This document shows positions 1 to 7,364 of a DNA stretch of 15,068 bases, piece after piece. The notes under the pieces are model-generated. The model searched no databases and was not told the DNA's origin. It saw nothing but the letters and a program-made list of their open reading frames with translations. Made by a program: the position numbers and the translations under genes. The first letter of the stretch is position 1. Each line of letters opens with the position of its first letter. Source of the DNA: JBAZOJ01 sp041648755 (lineage in GTDB: Bacteria > Planctomycetota > B143-G9); contig JBAZOJ010000066.1 of the NCBI GenBank assembly GCA_041648755.1, positions 1-15,068 of the forward strand, given 5' to 3'.

Positions 1-1
1 G

Positions 2-3000
2 TGGGCGATGGACTGGGCGAGACTTCGCGAGATATGCGACACCGTCGGGGCAGTTCTCCTTGCCGACATCGCCCATCCCGCAGGCCTCATCGTCGCGGGA
101 CTTATCCCGAGCCCCATCGGCTACGCGGACGCAATCACAACCACGACGCACAAGACGTTGTGCGGACCACGTGGTGCCATGGTCCTCTCGACCAACCATG
201 ACCACGCCGACAAGATCGACATGGCCGTGTTCCCCGGCGAGCAGGGCGGCCCTCACCTCAACCAGATTGCGGCGAAGGCTGTCTGCTTCATGCTCGACAA
301 CACTGACGCGTATCGCTCCCTTATGGGTGTGGTGAAGGCGAATTGCGCCGCATTGGGCGAGGCGCTGAAGGAGCAGGGGCTCGAAATGGTCTACGGTGGA
401 ACCGAGACCCACCTGCTGCTTGTGGACCTGCGCAAGATCAAGTCTCCAACCGGCTATCCGATAACAGGCGAAGTGGCCAGCAGAATTCTGGACCTTGTCG
501 GGATCACCTGCAACAAGAACACCATCGCTGGCGACACCAACGCGGCGCACCCTGGCGCCATACGGCTGGGCACGACATGGATTTCGCAGCGCGGCCTGCG
601 GCCGGAGCATATGCCCGCCCTCGCGGGGATCATCGCCCGGGCCATCAAGAACATTCACCCGTTCCGGTACCTCGAGAGCAAGGGGGCAGTAGGGCGCGGG
701 AAAATAGAATTCAGTTTGCTCGAGACACTGAAGGACGAAGTGGATTGCCTGGTGCAGAAGTCATCGGCCGAGATTGAGGTCGAAAAGCCTTCCTGCTACC
801 CATTCTTCTCACGCACACACCTGGGCGGCGACTCTTACGATGCGGAGAAGGGGATGTTCCACATCCGCGGGTACGAGTTGCCTGAGCATTACGGCGACAA
901 GTCATCCGAGATTTCGCACTCGAAGAAAGGCTGCGCGATAGTCGAAACCCCGCAGCACGGTATTCTGAGGATTTCCGGCGAGCGCGCCCGTGCCGCCTTG
1001 CAGGACCTTTGCACCGCAGATATCCTCTCGCTTTCCCCGTGGGAAGTTCAGAGAACCTTCCTCCTCGACCCTGACGGGAAGGTGATTGACGACGTTGATA
1101 TCCTCCGGCTGGACAGCGAAGGAGATGTTGATCGCTACCTGCTGGTCACAAGGGGCTCGCGCTTCGAGACGCTGAAGAACTGGCTCAGGGCAAATTCCGA
1201 CTGCTACGTGGTCACCGACCGCGTGGACTACTTTGCGAAGGTTCAGGGGCCTTTCCTCGTCGAGGACTTGAGTTGTCCCCATGGCGAGGGCCTTACCTCG
1301 CTATCTCTTTTTGGCCACAAGGCGGTGGAACTTATCGGCAAATTCGATCCCATCTGGAAGTCGCTGTCAAACTGCAAGGGCGCCCAGAACTCCGAGGGGA
1401 TCATCGCGATGCGCTGCTCTTTCGATTGTACATCCAAGGAAAATACCCGCGTTATTCTGCTTGGGGTCACAGAGGCCATGCACAGGCTCGAAGACCGCCT
1501 TGTCAGCGCCGGGGCGATCCGGTGCGGCGTAGGCGTTATGGCCGAGGAGCGCAGGGCGGCTGGGCTTCCCGTGTATCTGGCAGATGGCAACGACTTCAAG
1601 GGAGCCGATCTCGTCGCGAAGCAACCGGAGATGTTCTCACTTTCCAAGCCATTCTTTGTGGGCTGGCGCAATCTGCCTTCGCTGGCGGCCGCCAAGGACG
1701 CCGTGGCGTTTGAATGGAAACCCGCCGAGGAGCAACCGCGCAAGTCCGTGCTGTACGAAGAGCATCTGAAGCTGAAGGGCAAGATGGTTCCTTTCGCCGG
1801 CTGGACAATGCCGGTCTGGTACACCTCGACAGCGGACGAGCATGCTGCCTGCCGCGTCGCGGCCGGACTGTTCGATGTGTCGCACATGGGCGTGATGGAC
1901 TTCATCGGCGCAAACGTCATCCGCTTCCTGGATACTATAACTTCAAACTACGTCCATTGGCTGCGCGACGGCCAGGGCCACTACTCCTATCTGCTCGGGC
2001 CGGATGGTGTTCCGATTGACGATATCCTTGTTTACCGCGTCAACCGCACGCACTTCATGATGGTTGTCAATGCTGCCAACGCAGACAAGGACGAGGCATG
2101 GCTTCGCGGGGTGAATGAAGGCCGCTACATCATTGACGCAAAGCATCCTGGCAAGCGCTGTGAAGCGAAGGTCACGATCCGCAACCTGAAGAAGCTCGAC
2201 GAAGCCGGCTCGGACTCGCGCGTTGACATAGCTTTCCAGGGGCCGAAGTCGCTCGAAACACTGCTGGGAATGGCGGACGGCATCGAGTTCAAGAAGGAGA
2301 TCTACCGCCTGAAGCGGTTCTGCATCTGCCGCGGAAAACTGGCCGGAATGGACGCGATAGTTGCCCGTACCGGGTACACCGGCGAGAACATCGGGTTCGA
2401 GATCTACGTTCATCCTGACAACGCCGTCACGCTCTGGCGCACGATCCTCGAACAGGGAAAACCCTTGGGCGCCAAGCCGGTCGGACTTGGGGCTCGCGAT
2501 TCGCTGCGCACGGAGGCAGGGCTCCCGTTGTACGGCCACGAGCTGGCAGGTCACTTCGGCGTTCTTCCCATCGAGGCCGGGTACGGCTTTGCGGTCAGGC
2601 TGCACAAGCCGTTCTTCATCGGGCGCGATGCCATGCTTGAGAACGAGAAGGGCCGCACCCGCGAGATCGTCCGGTTCCGCGTGACATCCAAGGGCGCGCG
2701 CATGCTGGCCAACAGCGATCCGGTGTTCGATGCCCGTGGCGGAATGATCGGCTACGTGACGTCGAACGTTGCGGTCGAGGGCGTGCAGCACGGTCTGGCT
2801 TACCTTCCCATCAAGTACGCCAAGGAAGGCACTCCCATTTTCTGCTACGCAATGTCCAACGCCCAAGCGCCAGCCAAGAAGATCACCGAAATGGTGCCGG
2901 GCGACAAGTCCATTCTGCCGATCGAGGCCGAGGTGATTTCCCGCTTCATGAAAAAAGAGGGAGCCAGCGAGTTCCCGATAATCGTTGACTGGAGCAAGTA

Positions 3001-3010
3001 TGTCAAGTAG
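2..3010 (+). CDS. Serine hydroxymethyltransferase - GcvT-like - aminomethyltransferase (GcvT) fusion, 5' end cut off
   Basis: The frame is open at the window's left edge, so the start lies upstream. Residue numbers count from the ATG at 8. Residues 1-255 are the PLP half of serine hydroxymethyltransferase, which exchanges serine and glycine with tetrahydrofolate. The lysine motif TTTTHKT puts the Schiff-base lysine at K49, and the substrate-binding arginine is probably R186 in AIRLGTTW. Residues about 280-557 form a degenerate GcvT-like unit, entered at KGCAIVETPQHG and ending in AGLPVY and KPFFVG. Residues about 578-950 form a complete GcvT T-protein: FAGWTMPVWY, FDVSHMG, PIDDILVY (the usual catalytic Asp region), TGYTGENIGFEIY, GARDSLRTEAGLPLYGHEL and KPFFIGRDAM. 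GcvT transfers the aminomethyl carbon of glycine to tetrahydrofolate. Free SHMT is about 420 residues and GcvT about 360, so the full protein is probably near 1,200. The stop overlaps rocD. Domain identities are confident; activity of the middle unit is doubtful. Confidence 0.93.
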   Translation, partial: WAMDWARLREICDTVGAVLLADIAHPAGLIVAGLIPSPIGYADAITTTTHKTLCGPRGAMVLSTNHDHADKIDMAVFPGEQGGPHLNQIAAKAVCFMLDNTDAYRSLMGVVKANCAALGEALKEQGLEMVYGGTETHLLLVDLRKIKSPTGYPITGEVASRILDLVGITCNKNTIAGDTNAAHPGAIRLGTTWISQRGLRPEHMPALAGIIARAIKNIHPFRYLESKGAVGRGKIEFSLLETLKDEVDCLVQKSSAEIEVEKPSCYPFFSRTHLGGDSYDAEKGMFHIRGYELPEHYGDKSSEISHSKKGCAIVETPQHGILRISGERARAALQDLCTADILSLSPWEVQRTFLLDPDGKVIDDVDILRLDSEGDVDRYLLVTRGSRFETLKNWLRANSDCYVVTDRVDYFAKVQGPFLVEDLSCPHGEGLTSLSLFGHKAVELIGKFDPIWKSLSNCKGAQNSEGIIAMRCSFDCTSKENTRVILLGVTEAMHRLEDRLVSAGAIRCGVGVMAEERRAAGLPVYLADGNDFKGADLVAKQPEMFSLSKPFFVGWRNLPSLAAAKDAVAFEWKPAEEQPRKSVLYEEHLKLKGKMVPFAGWTMPVWYTSTADEHAACRVAAGLFDVSHMGVMDFIGANVIRFLDTITSNYVHWLRDGQGHYSYLLGPDGVPIDDILVYRVNRTHFMMVVNAANADKDEAWLRGVNEGRYIIDAKHPGKRCEAKVTIRNLKKLDEAGSDSRVDIAFQGPKSLETLLGMADGIEFKKEIYRLKRFCICRGKLAGMDAIVARTGYTGENIGFEIYVHPDNAVTLWRTILEQGKPLGAKPVGLGARDSLRTEAGLPLYGHELAGHFGVLPIEAGYGFAVRLHKPFFIGRDAMLENEKGRTREIVRFRVTSKGARMLANSDPVFDARGGMIGYVTSNVAVEGVQHGLAYLPIKYAKEGTPIFCYAMSNAQAPAKKITEMVPGDKSILPIEAEVISRFMKKEGASEFPIIVDWSKYVK
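2991..2994 (+). promoter_or_regulatory. Ribosome binding site deciding the rocD start
   Basis: GGAG lies five bases before the ATG at 3000, inside the last codons of the fusion gene. It favours that ATG over the in-frame TTG at 2985, which has no comparable site. Confidence 0.6.
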
Positions 3011-4220
3011 CGGAGAAAAGAAGTACACGAGCAAATACTGCATCGAAGTCGCCGAGAAATACGGTGCCCACAACTACCACCCGCTGCCCATCGTAATCTC
3101 TCGCGCCGAGAGTGTATGGGTCTGGGATCCCGAGGGCAAGAAGTACATGGACATGTTGTCATCGTACTCCGCCCTCAACCAGGGGCACCGGCACAGGCGG
3201 ATCATCGCCGCGCTGAAGGAGCAGGCAGACAGGGTCACGCTGACCTCGCGCGCGTTCCATAACGACCGCATCGGTCCGTTCGAGGAGAAACTTGCCAAGA
3301 TATCCAAGAAGGACAAGGTTCTGCTGATGAACAGCGGGGCCGAGGCCGTCGAAACGGCACTCAAGGCTGCCCGCAAGTGGGGCCACAAGGTCAAGGGCGT
3401 TCCGGAGAACAAGGCCGAGATCATCTGCTGCGAAAACAACTTCCACGGACGCACTATTACCATCGTCGGATTCTCCACCGAGGCCCAGTATCGGGATGGA
3501 TTTGGCCCGTTCACTCCCGGCTTTTCCATCATCAAGTACGGATGCCCGATGTCGCTTGAGGCCGCGATCAACGAGAACACCGTGGCCTTCCTGGTCGAGC
3601 CCATCCAGGGCGAGGCCGGTATCATCGTCCCGCCCGAAGGCTATCTCAGGGCTGCACGGGATATCTGCACGCGCAACAACATCCTGCTCATCACGGATGA
3701 AATCCAGACCGGCTTTGGCCGCACCGGCAAGATGTTCTGCTGCGAGTGGGACGGCATCGAGCCCGATATGTACATCGTCGGCAAGGCACTTGGCGGCGGG
3801 GTTTTCCCGGTATCCGCCATTATGTGCAACGATAACATCATGAAGGTATTCACTCCCGGCGACCACGGCTCCACGTTCGGCGGCAACCCTCTGGCCTGCG
3901 CTGTGGGAGATGCGGCTCTGAGCGTGCTCGTAGACGAGAAGCTGGCTGAGCGCTCACTTGAGATGGGCGAGTACTTCATGGGCAAACTGCGCGGTCTGAA
4001 TTCGCCCGTTGTGAAGGAGATTCGCGGGCGCGGCCTGCTGATTGGCGTCGAGATCAAGGTCGAGTGCGGCGTTGCGAGGCCATATTGCGAGAAGCTGCTG
4101 TCGCTGGGCATTTTGGCAAAGGAAACGCACCATCAGGTCATCCGTTTCGCTCCTCCGCTGGTCATCACCAAGGAAGAGATCGACTGGGCAATGGAGCGCA
4201 TCGCGAAGGTGCTGCTTTAA
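3000..4220 (+). CDS. rocD: Ornithine aminotransferase (ornithine--oxo-acid transaminase)
   Basis: A 406-residue class III PLP aminotransferase, the usual length. It converts ornithine and 2-oxoglutarate into glutamate-5-semialdehyde and glutamate, linking arginine breakdown to proline and glutamate. It follows the Bacillus RocD pattern almost throughout: YGAHNYHPLP near residue 21, MLSSYSALNQGHRH at 52-65, LTSRAFHND at 81-89, MNSGAEAVETALKAARKW at 110-127, NNFHGRT at 146-152, EPIQGEAGI at 200-208 and TDEIQTGFGRTGK at 232-244. D233 is the PLP-pyridine aspartate and K262 in GKALGGG is the Schiff-base lysine. The ATG at 3000 overlaps the end of the fusion gene by 11 bases, so the two are probably translationally coupled. 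The unit ends at the hairpin at 4245. Other class III transaminases (acetylornithine, GABA) fit the HNDRIGPF and ARPYCEKL segments less well. Confidence 0.95.
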   Translation: MSSSGEKKYTSKYCIEVAEKYGAHNYHPLPIVISRAESVWVWDPEGKKYMDMLSSYSALNQGHRHRRIIAALKEQADRVTLTSRAFHNDRIGPFEEKLAKISKKDKVLLMNSGAEAVETALKAARKWGHKVKGVPENKAEIICCENNFHGRTITIVGFSTEAQYRDGFGPFTPGFSIIKYGCPMSLEAAINENTVAFLVEPIQGEAGIIVPPEGYLRAARDICTRNNILLITDEIQTGFGRTGKMFCCEWDGIEPDMYIVGKALGGGVFPVSAIMCNDNIMKVFTPGDHGSTFGGNPLACAVGDAALSVLVDEKLAERSLEMGEYFMGKLRGLNSPVVKEIRGRGLLIGVEIKVECGVARPYCEKLLSLGILAKETHHQVIRFAPPLVITKEEIDWAMERIAKVLL

Positions 4221-4244
4221 GGAAAAACCGTAATCTACCGTTGG

Positions 4245-4272
4245 AAAGGGGCGCCGCAGGGCGCCCCTTTTT
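4245..4272 (+). terminator. Rho-independent terminator after rocD
   Basis: The stem GGGGCGCC / GGCGCCCC (4248-4255 with 4260-4267) has loop GCAG and extends by three A-T pairs into a run of five T at 4268-4272. It begins 25 bases after the rocD stop. This is the clearest terminator in the window and should end the fusion-rocD transcript. Confidence 0.9.
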
Positions 4273-4421
4273 GATGGGGTGGAGGATTAACCACGAAACA
4301 CACGAGCCGGAAGAGAAGAGAGCAGCCGAAGAGCTTGTCCGCGAATGAACGCCAATGAACGCGAAAAGAGAGGATTTTTGCGAAGCCCGGAAGAGCCGAA
4401 GGCCGTGAGCCAAGTCGAACG

Positions 4422-4487
4422 GAGGAGTTTTACCACAGAGGACACAGAGGTACGCAGAGGGTAGGAAAAACCTTGAGTTGCGAGGCC
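4422..4487 (+). repeat. Dispersed gap repeat, module 1, copy A
   Basis: A 66-base unit beginning GAGGAGTTTTACCACAGAGG, including GGTAGGAAAAACCTTGA and ending GCGAGGCC. By hand alignment it differs from copy B at 14414-14478 by two substitutions and one single-base gap. The core ACCACAGAGGACACAGAGG resembles low-complexity gap DNA I know from many environmental bacterial genomes; no function is known to me. Confidence 0.85.
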
Positions 4488-4596
4488 AGAGAGCCAAGAG
4501 CTTTTACCACGAAATACATCCTCCTACGCCGGGCCTACGGCGGACCTTGCTCCACACACGAAAGAGGACAGATCCTTCCGCGAGGCCCGGAAGCAT

Positions 4597-4656
4597 GAGC
4601 CAAACACACGAACGAAAAGCGGAGATTCTCACGCGAAGGCGCGAAGGCGCGAAGGG
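4597..4656 (+). repeat. Dispersed gap repeat, modules 2-3, copy A
   Basis: GAGCCAAACACACGAACGA is followed closely by GGAGATTCTCACGCG and a roughly 9-bp tandem with unit GCGCGAAGG. The same two modules recur in the same order at 14534-14600, with unit GCGCGGAGG there. Confidence 0.8.
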
Positions 4657-4781
4657 AAGAGGCGCCGGGAGTTTAGTTGTGAAATCACGGACAGAAGAAA
4701 ACCCGGAGTCACGAGAAGGCACAAGTCCGCGAAGGCAGAAAAGAACTGGACTGCGTAGCCAAAGAGCCAAGATCTTTACCG

Positions 4782-4800
4782 CGACCGCTTCGGCGGCGAG
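4782..4800 (+). repeat. Dispersed gap repeat, module 4, copy A
   Basis: CGACCGCTTCGGCGGCGAG is identical over 19 bases to 14503-14521. A looser version, ACGCTACGTCGGCG, lies at 4863-4876, and relatives lie at 14922-14935 and 14943-14956. Confidence 0.8.
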
Positions 4801-5012
4801 AGACAAAGACACGAGCCAGCGTTTCGAAGGCGAGGACGGAAGGCACGAGCCAATAAACGCCAACGCTACGTCGGCGAAGCGCTGAAAGCGCGAGGCAATG
4901 AACGCGAATTGAGCTAAGTAGTTGAGCCTTGCGAGGCCAAAGAGGCGCGTCAGGGTCGTCTTTCTGCTGGCAGATCCCGTGTGTTTCCCTCATGCTTGTC
5001 CTCCCGAGCCCT

Positions 5013-5087
5013 GAGCTTGTCGAATGGGAGCTTGGCGAATGGGAGCTTGGCGAATGGGAGCTTGGCGAATGGGAGCCTGCCGAATGA
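5013..5087 (+). repeat. 15-bp tandem repeat, five units
   Basis: The unit is GAGCTTGGCGAATGG. Units start at 5013, 5028, 5043, 5058 and 5073. The first has T for G at position 8, the middle three are identical, and the fifth is degenerate (GAGCCTGCCGAATGA). Because 15 is a multiple of 3, the array stays open in several frames and makes spurious SLANG- or SPSSH-type peptide repeats. The first unit sits in CCCTGAGCTTGTCGAATGGG, close to the dispersed motif CCCTGAGCTTGTCGAAGGG that I recall from many environmental genomes, so the array probably grew from one such motif. Confidence 0.9.
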
Positions 5088-5191
5088 AAGCGTGTCGCGG
5101 GAGCGCAGGAGGATGACACCGGACTGGCGGGTCCTTCATAAGGTCACGCTCAACGTGGGCCTTCCGACCTTTGCGGACGAGCATAGAACCA

Positions 5192-5273
5192 GCCTCCGCA
5201 GTCCTTGCTCCGACCTGCGACGGGCTTTATTGCCCCCGCCGTCCTTGTACATTGCACAAAACGCCAGTAGGAT
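5192..5273 (+). promoter_or_regulatory. Upstream block, copy A, with candidate sigma-70 promoter
   Basis: By hand alignment, 56 of 82 positions match 7365-7447 with one gap. The most conserved stretches are GCCTCnGCAGTCnTTGCTCC and CGGGCTTnAT. The 3' end holds TTGTAC (5245-5250), a 17-base spacer and TAGGAT (5268-5273). The aligned place in copy B is TTGCAC, 17 bases, TAGGAT. It probably drives the gene at 5405, leaving a leader of about 125 bases. Confidence 0.5.
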
Positions 5274-5393
5274 ATATGTGTGAGCAAAATGGAGCAGATA
5301 TTGCTGTGCCCAAGAGGGCCGCAGGAAAAAGTGTTGCCACCAGTCGGCAGTGAGGATTGCCGGACTTATGTTCTCAACGGCTCTGCAACGCAC

Positions 5394-5400
5394 AAGGGGG
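5394..5400 (+). promoter_or_regulatory. Ribosome binding site deciding the 5405 start
   Basis: AAGGGGG lies four bases before GTG at 5405 and picks this start over the in-frame TTG at 5357, which would place 16 unrelated residues before the membrane anchor. The same AAGGGGG string precedes the small ORF at 8251. Confidence 0.55.
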
Positions 5401-5404
5401 CGCT

Positions 5405-6751
5405 GTGAAGTATGTCGGGCTTGTCATTCTTGCCATATTCCTCGGCCTGCTACTGTGGTTGGGTGCAAAGGGCATCGGGAGGTCGGACATTCCCCTGCCG
5501 AAGCTCGTAGGGGAACTCCACCTTTTGAGGACGGACGCCAGTTATCCCTGGATGGTGGTAGCGTGCGACGGGCAGCGTGCGGTCTTGGCCAACAAATTGT
5601 CTCAAGTGGCGGTATACGATCTTCCGAGCAATATGTGTGTTTTCCAGAAGACGTTTTTTGGTGGCAAGGCGATCCTCGGGAAGCATGACTACGCGGAAAT
5701 CGAAGGTGCCGGGGAACTTGTGATGCACCACAATTACCCGTGGCCCGACAAGGCATGGAGCAGGAAGGTATCCGTGCCTCTCGATGCCTTTCCGTCGGAG
5801 AGAGCATTCTACAATTCTGATCGCTGGTGGGTCTTAGAGCAAACGGCAGTTCCCTACGGCAGAACGATTTCTGCATTTGTCTTGGTCGAAAGGAAGACAG
5901 GCCACTTCGTTTTGGTTGACAAGCAATTCGGGGACAAATCTGCCATCGAGCTATCAGACAAAATGGCTGTTCAATTTGAGATGGAAGGCAAGAACAACTG
6001 GTCTTCTGGAGGCGATTCCCGCCCAAAGATGATGAACGCCGTGAGTGTGGCGTTCTTAGACAACTGGGACGGCAAATGGCGCGAACTTGACCTTGCCTCC
6101 TATGTGACTCAAGTCGAGAACCCTGAATGGCTGAATGTCACTCCTTTCCGGGACTTTCTCTTGGTTTGCGGTGGAAGCAGTAAGAGATCCTCCAAGCAGG
6201 AAAAGGGGCGCGTCGCGAGCGTCATATTGAAGATTTATCCTGACTATTCGCTGGAGAAGGTTCTCGAACGGAATCTGACCGGTATCATCAGGGAAGTGGG
6301 GGGGCGATTCTACTTCATTGGTGAAGACGAGAGTGCGCTGAACGTTACCGATTCGAACTCCGCATACCGGATTGATGGGAGGATCATCGAGTTGGAGAGT
6401 GGTCGGGAGAATGCGTTCTTTGTGGAGCGCGTGGTCGGCGAGACCTTCCCGGGCTGGTCGTCATTCCCGGTAGCGTACGTGAACGGCGTGGTCGTGCAAT
6501 GGCGGCGGGCAAAAGGAGGATTCGAACTTTTCGACGCACGCGAGCCTGACGTAGCAACTGCAAGTCCCGAGATGAAGAGGGGCCTCTTTTGGAATCCTGT
6601 CATCGCTGATGACACTTTCGTCACCAGTATCGAAGGAGAGATACCTCCAGACGGTCTTTTCAGAGCGCAGAACTTGTACTTCTATCGCTTTGAGGGGCAT
6701 GCAAGTGTCAGTATTATGTGCCGCGATGAAGGGATCGGGATAGTGAGGTGA
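5405..6751 (+). CDS. Membrane-anchored protein of unknown function
   Basis: A 448-residue protein from GTG 5405. Residues 3-20 (YVGLVILAIFLGLLLWLG) are one hydrophobic segment with no clear cleavage site, so the protein is probably anchored by its N-terminus with the rest outside the cytoplasm. A lipobox is not visible. The remainder alternates short beta-like stretches (VACDGQRAVLANKL, FVLVERKTGHFVLV, FLLVCGGSS, RFYFIGEDE, AYVNGVVVQW), which could form a beta-propeller; that is a guess from pattern. I recognise no family and no catalytic motif. The codon choice looks less GC-biased than in rocD or coaX. It is followed after 88 bases, containing a perfect inverted repeat, by the methyltransferase gene. 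The long open frame and ribosome binding site make it a real gene; the function is unknown. Confidence 0.75.
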   Translation: MKYVGLVILAIFLGLLLWLGAKGIGRSDIPLPKLVGELHLLRTDASYPWMVVACDGQRAVLANKLSQVAVYDLPSNMCVFQKTFFGGKAILGKHDYAEIEGAGELVMHHNYPWPDKAWSRKVSVPLDAFPSERAFYNSDRWWVLEQTAVPYGRTISAFVLVERKTGHFVLVDKQFGDKSAIELSDKMAVQFEMEGKNNWSSGGDSRPKMMNAVSVAFLDNWDGKWRELDLASYVTQVENPEWLNVTPFRDFLLVCGGSSKRSSKQEKGRVASVILKIYPDYSLEKVLERNLTGIIREVGGRFYFIGEDESALNVTDSNSAYRIDGRIIELESGRENAFFVERVVGETFPGWSSFPVAYVNGVVVQWRRAKGGFELFDAREPDVATASPEMKRGLFWNPVIADDTFVTSIEGEIPPDGLFRAQNLYFYRFEGHASVSIMCRDEGIGIVR

Positions 6752-6760
6752 TATACCGCC

Positions 6761-6800
6761 TGTGCGCAGATTCCGCCGTGCTCGGTGTGACCTGCGCACA
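6761..6800. repeat. Perfect 9-bp inverted repeat between two genes
   Basis: TGTGCGCAG (6761-6769) and CTGCGCACA (6792-6800) are exact reverse complements separated by 22 bases. No T-run follows, so it is not an ordinary terminator. It lies 39 bases before the ATG at 6840. It could be a two-half-site operator or an RNA hairpin modulating read-through. Confidence 0.7.
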
Positions 6801-6829
6801 AGCCGCTGCAATGCTTGATTCCCGGTGAC

Positions 6830-6834
6830 AGGAG
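6830..6834 (+). promoter_or_regulatory. Ribosome binding site deciding the 6840 start
   Basis: AGGAG lies five bases before ATG 6840. An in-frame GTG at 6825 sits upstream of this site and is therefore less likely. Confidence 0.6.
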
Positions 6835-6839
6835 CATTT

Positions 6840-7361
6840 ATGCACAGCACATATTACGTCGTCGCGGGTCTTTGCCTGCTTGGCCTGGCGATTCGCACCA
6901 GCTACGAACTGCTCAAGAAGGCAGGGCGGATAGACAGCCGGAACAAAGCGGTCTTCGCCGTGGTCTTTGCTGCCATGTGCACTATGCTGGGCAGTTGGCC
7001 TCTTATGGTCCCGCTGGACCCGGTGCAGTTCTTTATGCCAAACCTCGTGCAGGATCTGGGAATCGGGTTAGTGGCTGTGGGCTGCACGTTGGCGGTTGTG
7101 GGGCTCGTGCAACTGCGGGGAGTGGAGAACATCGGCCATCTTGTTACGACTGGCCTGTACGCACATCTTCGCCATCCAATGTACATGGGGTTCATCCTGT
7201 GGATCCTTGGGTGGTCGGTGCGCTACGGTGCGGTCGTCAGCATGGCGCTGGGCATCCTCTGCATCGGCAACATCTTCTTCTGGGAGCACCTCGAAGAGCG
7301 CGCGATGGAGGCGCAGTACGGCGAGGAGTATCGGGCATATCGGAAGAGGACGTGGCTGTAA
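6840..7361 (+). CDS. ICMT/PEMT-like integral membrane methyltransferase family protein
   Basis: A 173-residue protein with about four hydrophobic segments (near 4-20, 37-56, 72-92 and 115-146). The C-terminal half carries the family signature: LVTTGLYAHLRHPMYMGF at 101-118, then a hydrophobic hairpin, then EERAMEAQYGEEYRAYRKR at 152-170. This is the SAM-binding pattern of isoprenylcysteine carboxyl methyltransferase and phospholipid methyltransferase relatives, integral membrane enzymes that methylate lipids or lipid-linked groups. The actual substrate of bacterial members is usually unknown, and bacteria lack prenylated CaaX proteins, so the ICMT name should not be read as its activity. It sits in the + strand island between two membrane-anchored unknowns. 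Confidence 0.85.
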   Translation: MHSTYYVVAGLCLLGLAIRTSYELLKKAGRIDSRNKAVFAVVFAAMCTMLGSWPLMVPLDPVQFFMPNLVQDLGIGLVAVGCTLAVVGLVQLRGVENIGHLVTTGLYAHLRHPMYMGFILWILGWSVRYGAVVSMALGILCIGNIFFWEHLEERAMEAQYGEEYRAYRKRTWL

Positions 7362-7364
7362 GCT

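Larger units (their letters stand above)
4273..5404. other. Repeat-bearing gap without a supportable gene
   Basis: About 1.1 kb lies between the rocD terminator and the next credible start. 4290-4915 is built from purine-rich degenerate repeat modules shared with 14401-15068. 4916-5012 shows nothing I can name. 5013-5087 is a 15-bp tandem repeat. 5192-5273 matches a block at 7365-7447. Open frames occur on both strands (for example 4478-4885 + and 4504-4863 -), but they read through the repeats in several frames at once, resemble no protein family and lack good ribosome binding sites. Confidence 0.8.

Noticed and set aside
1943..3073. 376-codon minus-strand open frame opposite the GcvT part of the fusion
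   Set aside because: The composition follows the codon bias of the real gene opposite; it resembles no family and has no start signal. The smaller minus-strand frame at 1243-1920 was rejected likewise.
4290..4915. CRISPR array
   Set aside because: The modules differ from one another, are irregularly spaced, and no cas gene is present.
4478..5119. Overlapping open frames on both strands in the first gap
   Set aside because: They run through purine-rich repeats and a 15-bp tandem array that stay open in several frames, without good ribosome binding sites or family resemblance.
5357..5404. TTG start at 5357 for the membrane-anchored protein
   Set aside because: It has no ribosome binding site and adds residues ahead of the membrane anchor. 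GTG 5405 has AAGGGGG at the right distance.
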